Shown one piece after another: positions 60,491 through 62,029 of a stretch of DNA of 62,029 bases. How positions within the stretch are numbered: the first letter of the stretch is position 1; each line of letters begins with the position of its first letter. A program made the translations under genes and the position numbers. This DNA comes from Oscillospiraceae bacterium (GTDB lineage Bacteria > Bacillota > Clostridia > Oscillospirales > Oscillospiraceae). Location of the stretch: NCBI GenBank assembly GCA_015068135.1, contig SVLB01000010.1, forward strand, positions 1 through 62,029, read 5' to 3'. A model generated the notes under the pieces. The model was given only the letters and a program-made list of their open reading frames with translations, was not told where the DNA came from and made no database searches.

Positions 60491-60847
60491 ATGGCAAAAG
60501 AAAAAATCAATTTGCGAGATGAGTTACGCGCTCACAAGTTTGAATTTGATTTACTGCAAAGAATTCCCTGCACAAAACAAGAGAACAAGGAATACCAAAA
60601 GTTGCTGAAAGATGGCGGTACTCTTCCAAAGGGTGTTTTTGCTTATGTTTATGATAGTGGCGAGACATCAACAACAGAATTCTATACAATTTACGAAACC
60701 GACTTAACAGAATCTGAAATAAGAGAGTATCTTACCTATAAACAATTAAGTCTTATTAGAACAATAAAAAATTGTGTGATGTTCTTTACTGTTCTGACTA
60801 TAATTGGATTGATTGCGTATTTCTTGATTATGATGAATGCTTTTTGA
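60491..60847 (+). CDS. Small membrane-anchored protein of unknown function
   Basis: 118 residues: a charged soluble N-terminal part (about 1-90, with YVYDSGETSTTEFYTIYETD) and one hydrophobic segment near the C-terminus (about 92-115, MFFTVLTIIGLIAYFLIMM). GGAGG lies eight bases before the ATG and a terminator follows, supporting a real gene. It is AT-richer than its neighbours, which hints at recent acquisition. No family recognised. Confidence 0.7.
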   Translation: MAKEKINLRDELRAHKFEFDLLQRIPCTKQENKEYQKLLKDGGTLPKGVFAYVYDSGETSTTEFYTIYETDLTESEIREYLTYKQLSLIRTIKNCVMFFTVLTIIGLIAYFLIMMNAF

Positions 60848-60864
60848 CTTGAACATTACATACA

Positions 60865-60905
60865 AAAAAGGATTGTGACAGTTTGAGTGTCATAGTCCTT
60901 TTAAA
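60865..60905 (+). terminator. Terminator of the small membrane protein gene
   Basis: RNA stem AAAAAGGATTGTGACA paired (with G-U pairs) to TGTCATAGTCCTTTT, then T-rich. A second hairpin (AAACCCCGAAA.../...TTTCGGGGTTTTT) follows at 60952-60986. Confidence 0.7.
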
Positions 60906-61006
60906 ATAATTTGTACCAAGTTTGCACCAAGACGAAAATTAAGGCATGAAGAAAACCCCGAAAACCGTGATGGTTTCGGGGTTTTTGAATACTCTTTGAA
61001 ATAAGA

Positions 61007-61048
61007 AATTATCTCTTGGAGAACTGGGGATCAGGTTGAGCAGCCTTC
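61007..61048 (-). repeat. Duplicated 3' end of rpsI (possible attachment scar)
   Basis: 42 bp repeat the last codons, stop and following bases of rpsI (61251-61292): 24 identical bases AATTATCTCTTGGAGAACTG-GGGA, eight with four differences, then AGCAGCCTTC. Reading minus, the copy would encode KAAQPDPQFSKR-stop in place of [16 protein letters not shown]. A third, inverted piece (AGAAGTACGGCTTGAAGGCT, 61167-61186) also derives from rpsI. The 405-bp gap from 60848 contains these copies, terminators and no gene. Confidence 0.75.
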
Positions 61049-61202
61049 TCGTCGTCGCAAAGTCAGCGACACTCCGTTTCCGCCTATAGCGAAAACTTCG
61101 TACGCTTCCTTGCTCCTCCTCTCCCCATAAAACTTTCGTTTTATGGGGGCCCCCGAATTTTATTAAAATGAAAAGAAGTACGGCTTGAAGGCTGATTAGC
61201 GC

Positions 61203-61232
61203 AAAAAAGCAGACCACCCGAGGGTGGTCTGC
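61203..61232 (-). terminator. Terminator of the rplM-rpsI operon
   Basis: Stem GCAGACCACCC/GGGTGGTCTGC followed on the minus strand by six T, 20 bases after the rpsI stop. Confidence 0.9.
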
Positions 61233-61252
61233 CAATAACTGCAATGATCCAA

Positions 61253-61657
61253 TTATCTCTTGGAGAACTGGGGAGCACGGCGAGCAGCCTTCAAGCCGTA
61301 CTTCTTTCTTTCCTTCATTCTGGGGTCGCGGGTCATGAAACCGGCAGCCTTCAGAGTGGGACGCAGCTCAGCGTTCTGGGCAACCAGAGCGCGGGAGATG
61401 CCGTGACGGATCGCACCGGCCTGACCGGAAACGCCGCCGCCGCAAACGGTAACAACGATGTCGACCTTGCCCAGGGTGTCGGTGGTGACCAGGGGCTGAC
61501 GAACCACCAGCTTCAGGGTCTCCAGGCCAAAGTAATCGTCGATATCGCGGCCATTGATGATGATGGAACCGGTGCCGTTCTCGTACAGACGAACACGGGC
61601 AACGGAGGACTTACGACGGCCAGTGCCGTAGCTATACTTCTTCTTGCTCTCGTACAT
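61253..61657 (-). CDS. rpsI: 30S ribosomal protein S9
   Basis: 134 residues with the S9 hallmarks: [14 protein letters not shown] near the N-terminus, [19 protein letters not shown] in the middle, and the basic tail [15 protein letters not shown]...PQFSKR that reaches toward the P-site tRNA. It lies 17 bases after rplM, the usual operon, with GGAGG upstream. Confidence 0.97.
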   Translation of the reverse strand: MYESKKKYSYGTGRRKSSVARVRLYENGTGSIIINGRDIDDYFGLETLKLVVRQPLVTTDTLGKVDIVVTVCGGGVSGQAGAIRHGISRALVAQNAELRPTLKAAGFMTRDPRMKERKKYGLKAARRAPQFSKR

Positions 61658-61674
61658 GTTCAGTTACCTCCAAA

Positions 61675-62029
61675 TTACAGGGTCCATGCTTCGGGCTTCT
61701 GAGCAGCCTGATTGTGCTCAGCACCCTTGTACAGGAACAGACGGCCCAGAGCGTGACGGCCCAGGGTGTTCTTGGGCAGCATGCCCTTAACAGCCAGCTC
61801 CATAGCGTAGTCGGAGCGGTTGTCCATCATGACACGAGCCTTGGTTTCCTTCAGACCGCCGATCCAGCCGGATACGCGGTAGTAGCTCTTCTGATCCAGC
61901 TTCTTGCCGGTCAGGATAGCCTTGTCGGTGTTGATGACGATCACGTAATCGCCGCAGTCAACGTTGGGAGTGAAATCGACCTTGTGCTTGCCGCGCAGCA
62001 GGTTAGCGACGGTGACAGCGGTACGGCCC
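61675..62029 (-). CDS. rplM: 50S ribosomal protein L13 (partial, N-terminus beyond window)
   Basis: The C-terminal 118 residues or so: GRTAVTVANLLRGKHKVDFT, NVDCGDYVIVINTDKAILTG, MLPKNTLGRHALGRLFLYKG. The gene continues past the right edge; an internal Met at 61944 is not the start. It is co-transcribed with rpsI. Confidence 0.96.
   Translation of the reverse strand, partial: GRTAVTVANLLRGKHKVDFTPNVDCGDYVIVINTDKAILTGKKLDQKSYYRVSGWIGGLKETKARVMMDNRSDYAMELAVKGMLPKNTLGRHALGRLFLYKGAEHNQAAQKPEAWTL

Noticed and set aside
60939..61244. 101-codon minus-strand frame downstream of rpsI
   Set aside because: It runs across the rpsI terminator and the duplicated rpsI pieces; no start signal or family, so it is part of the scar rather than a gene.

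Overview
The window looks like a chromosomal piece of an anaerobic, moderately GC-rich Clostridia bacterium, most probably a gut Oscillospiraceae/Ruminococcaceae member. This is inferred from the gene content: a soluble Hdr/Flx redox complex, reverse rubrerythrin with a PerR-like regulator, Re-type citrate synthase, the N-acetyl branch of the lysine pathway, a domain-permuted GH3 enzyme, and many small lipoproteins with Thr/Glu-rich linkers. No rRNA, CRISPR array, phage or intact insertion sequence was seen. One tRNA (Ala, anticodon CGC) is present.

Layout. (1) 1-7897, minus strand: one tightly packed operon hdrB-hdrC-hdrA-mvhD/flxD-flxC-flxB-flxA, followed by an iron-sulfur subunit and a fumarate-reductase-type flavoprotein that runs off the left edge. 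It reads as a flavin-based electron-bifurcating machine wired to a soluble reductase. (2) 8064-10721: a small inverted-repeat element, a LysR regulator, and a peroxide-stress operon (PerR-like regulator, mini-rubredoxin, reverse rubrerythrin) with a near-perfect Fur/PerR box at its promoter. (3) 10749-15406: divergent lysine/diaminopimelate genes (dapH versus an M20 deacetylase, an aminotransferase and an AbgB-like amidohydrolase), then a 50-residue Cys/Gly-rich peptide. (4) 15466-28645: two ceramidase-family lipoproteins, an N-acetylhexosamine-kinase-like gene, a MATE transporter, a serine hydrolase, a CarD regulator, a TetM-like GTPase fused to a YacP/Rae1-type NYN nuclease domain, and an M14 carboxypeptidase lipoprotein. 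(5) 28993-33887: permuted GH3, AraC regulator, M20 peptidase, tRNA-Ala. (6) 33975-49958: two AraC regulators next to a four-gene block of very large proteins: a 1726-residue beta-helix lipoprotein, a third ceramidase lipoprotein, a cytoplasmic clan-A glycosidase, and a 1814-residue secreted protein that joins a fourth ceramidase domain to the same beta-helix modules. (7) 50155-54568: MATE transporter, an orphan PD-(D/E)XK protein, two lipoproteins and a methyltransferase. (8) 54899-60032, minus strand: Re-citrate synthase, GntR regulator, aconitase and isocitrate dehydrogenase, the oxidative half-cycle to 2-oxoglutarate, under a strong promoter with a palindromic operator. (9) 60239-62029: a chimeric gene remnant, a small membrane protein, and rplM-rpsI with a duplicated rpsI 3' end downstream.

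The least explained signals are: a 256-bp highly structured repeat present three times, each copy sandwiched between terminator hairpins (twice the same hairpin on both sides); the ceramidase/beta-helix/glycosidase block; the GTPase-nuclease fusion; the Hdr-Flx operon joined to a fumarate-reductase-like pair; and the duplicated rpsI end that looks like an integration scar. Functions are inferred from motifs and order only; no database search was possible.
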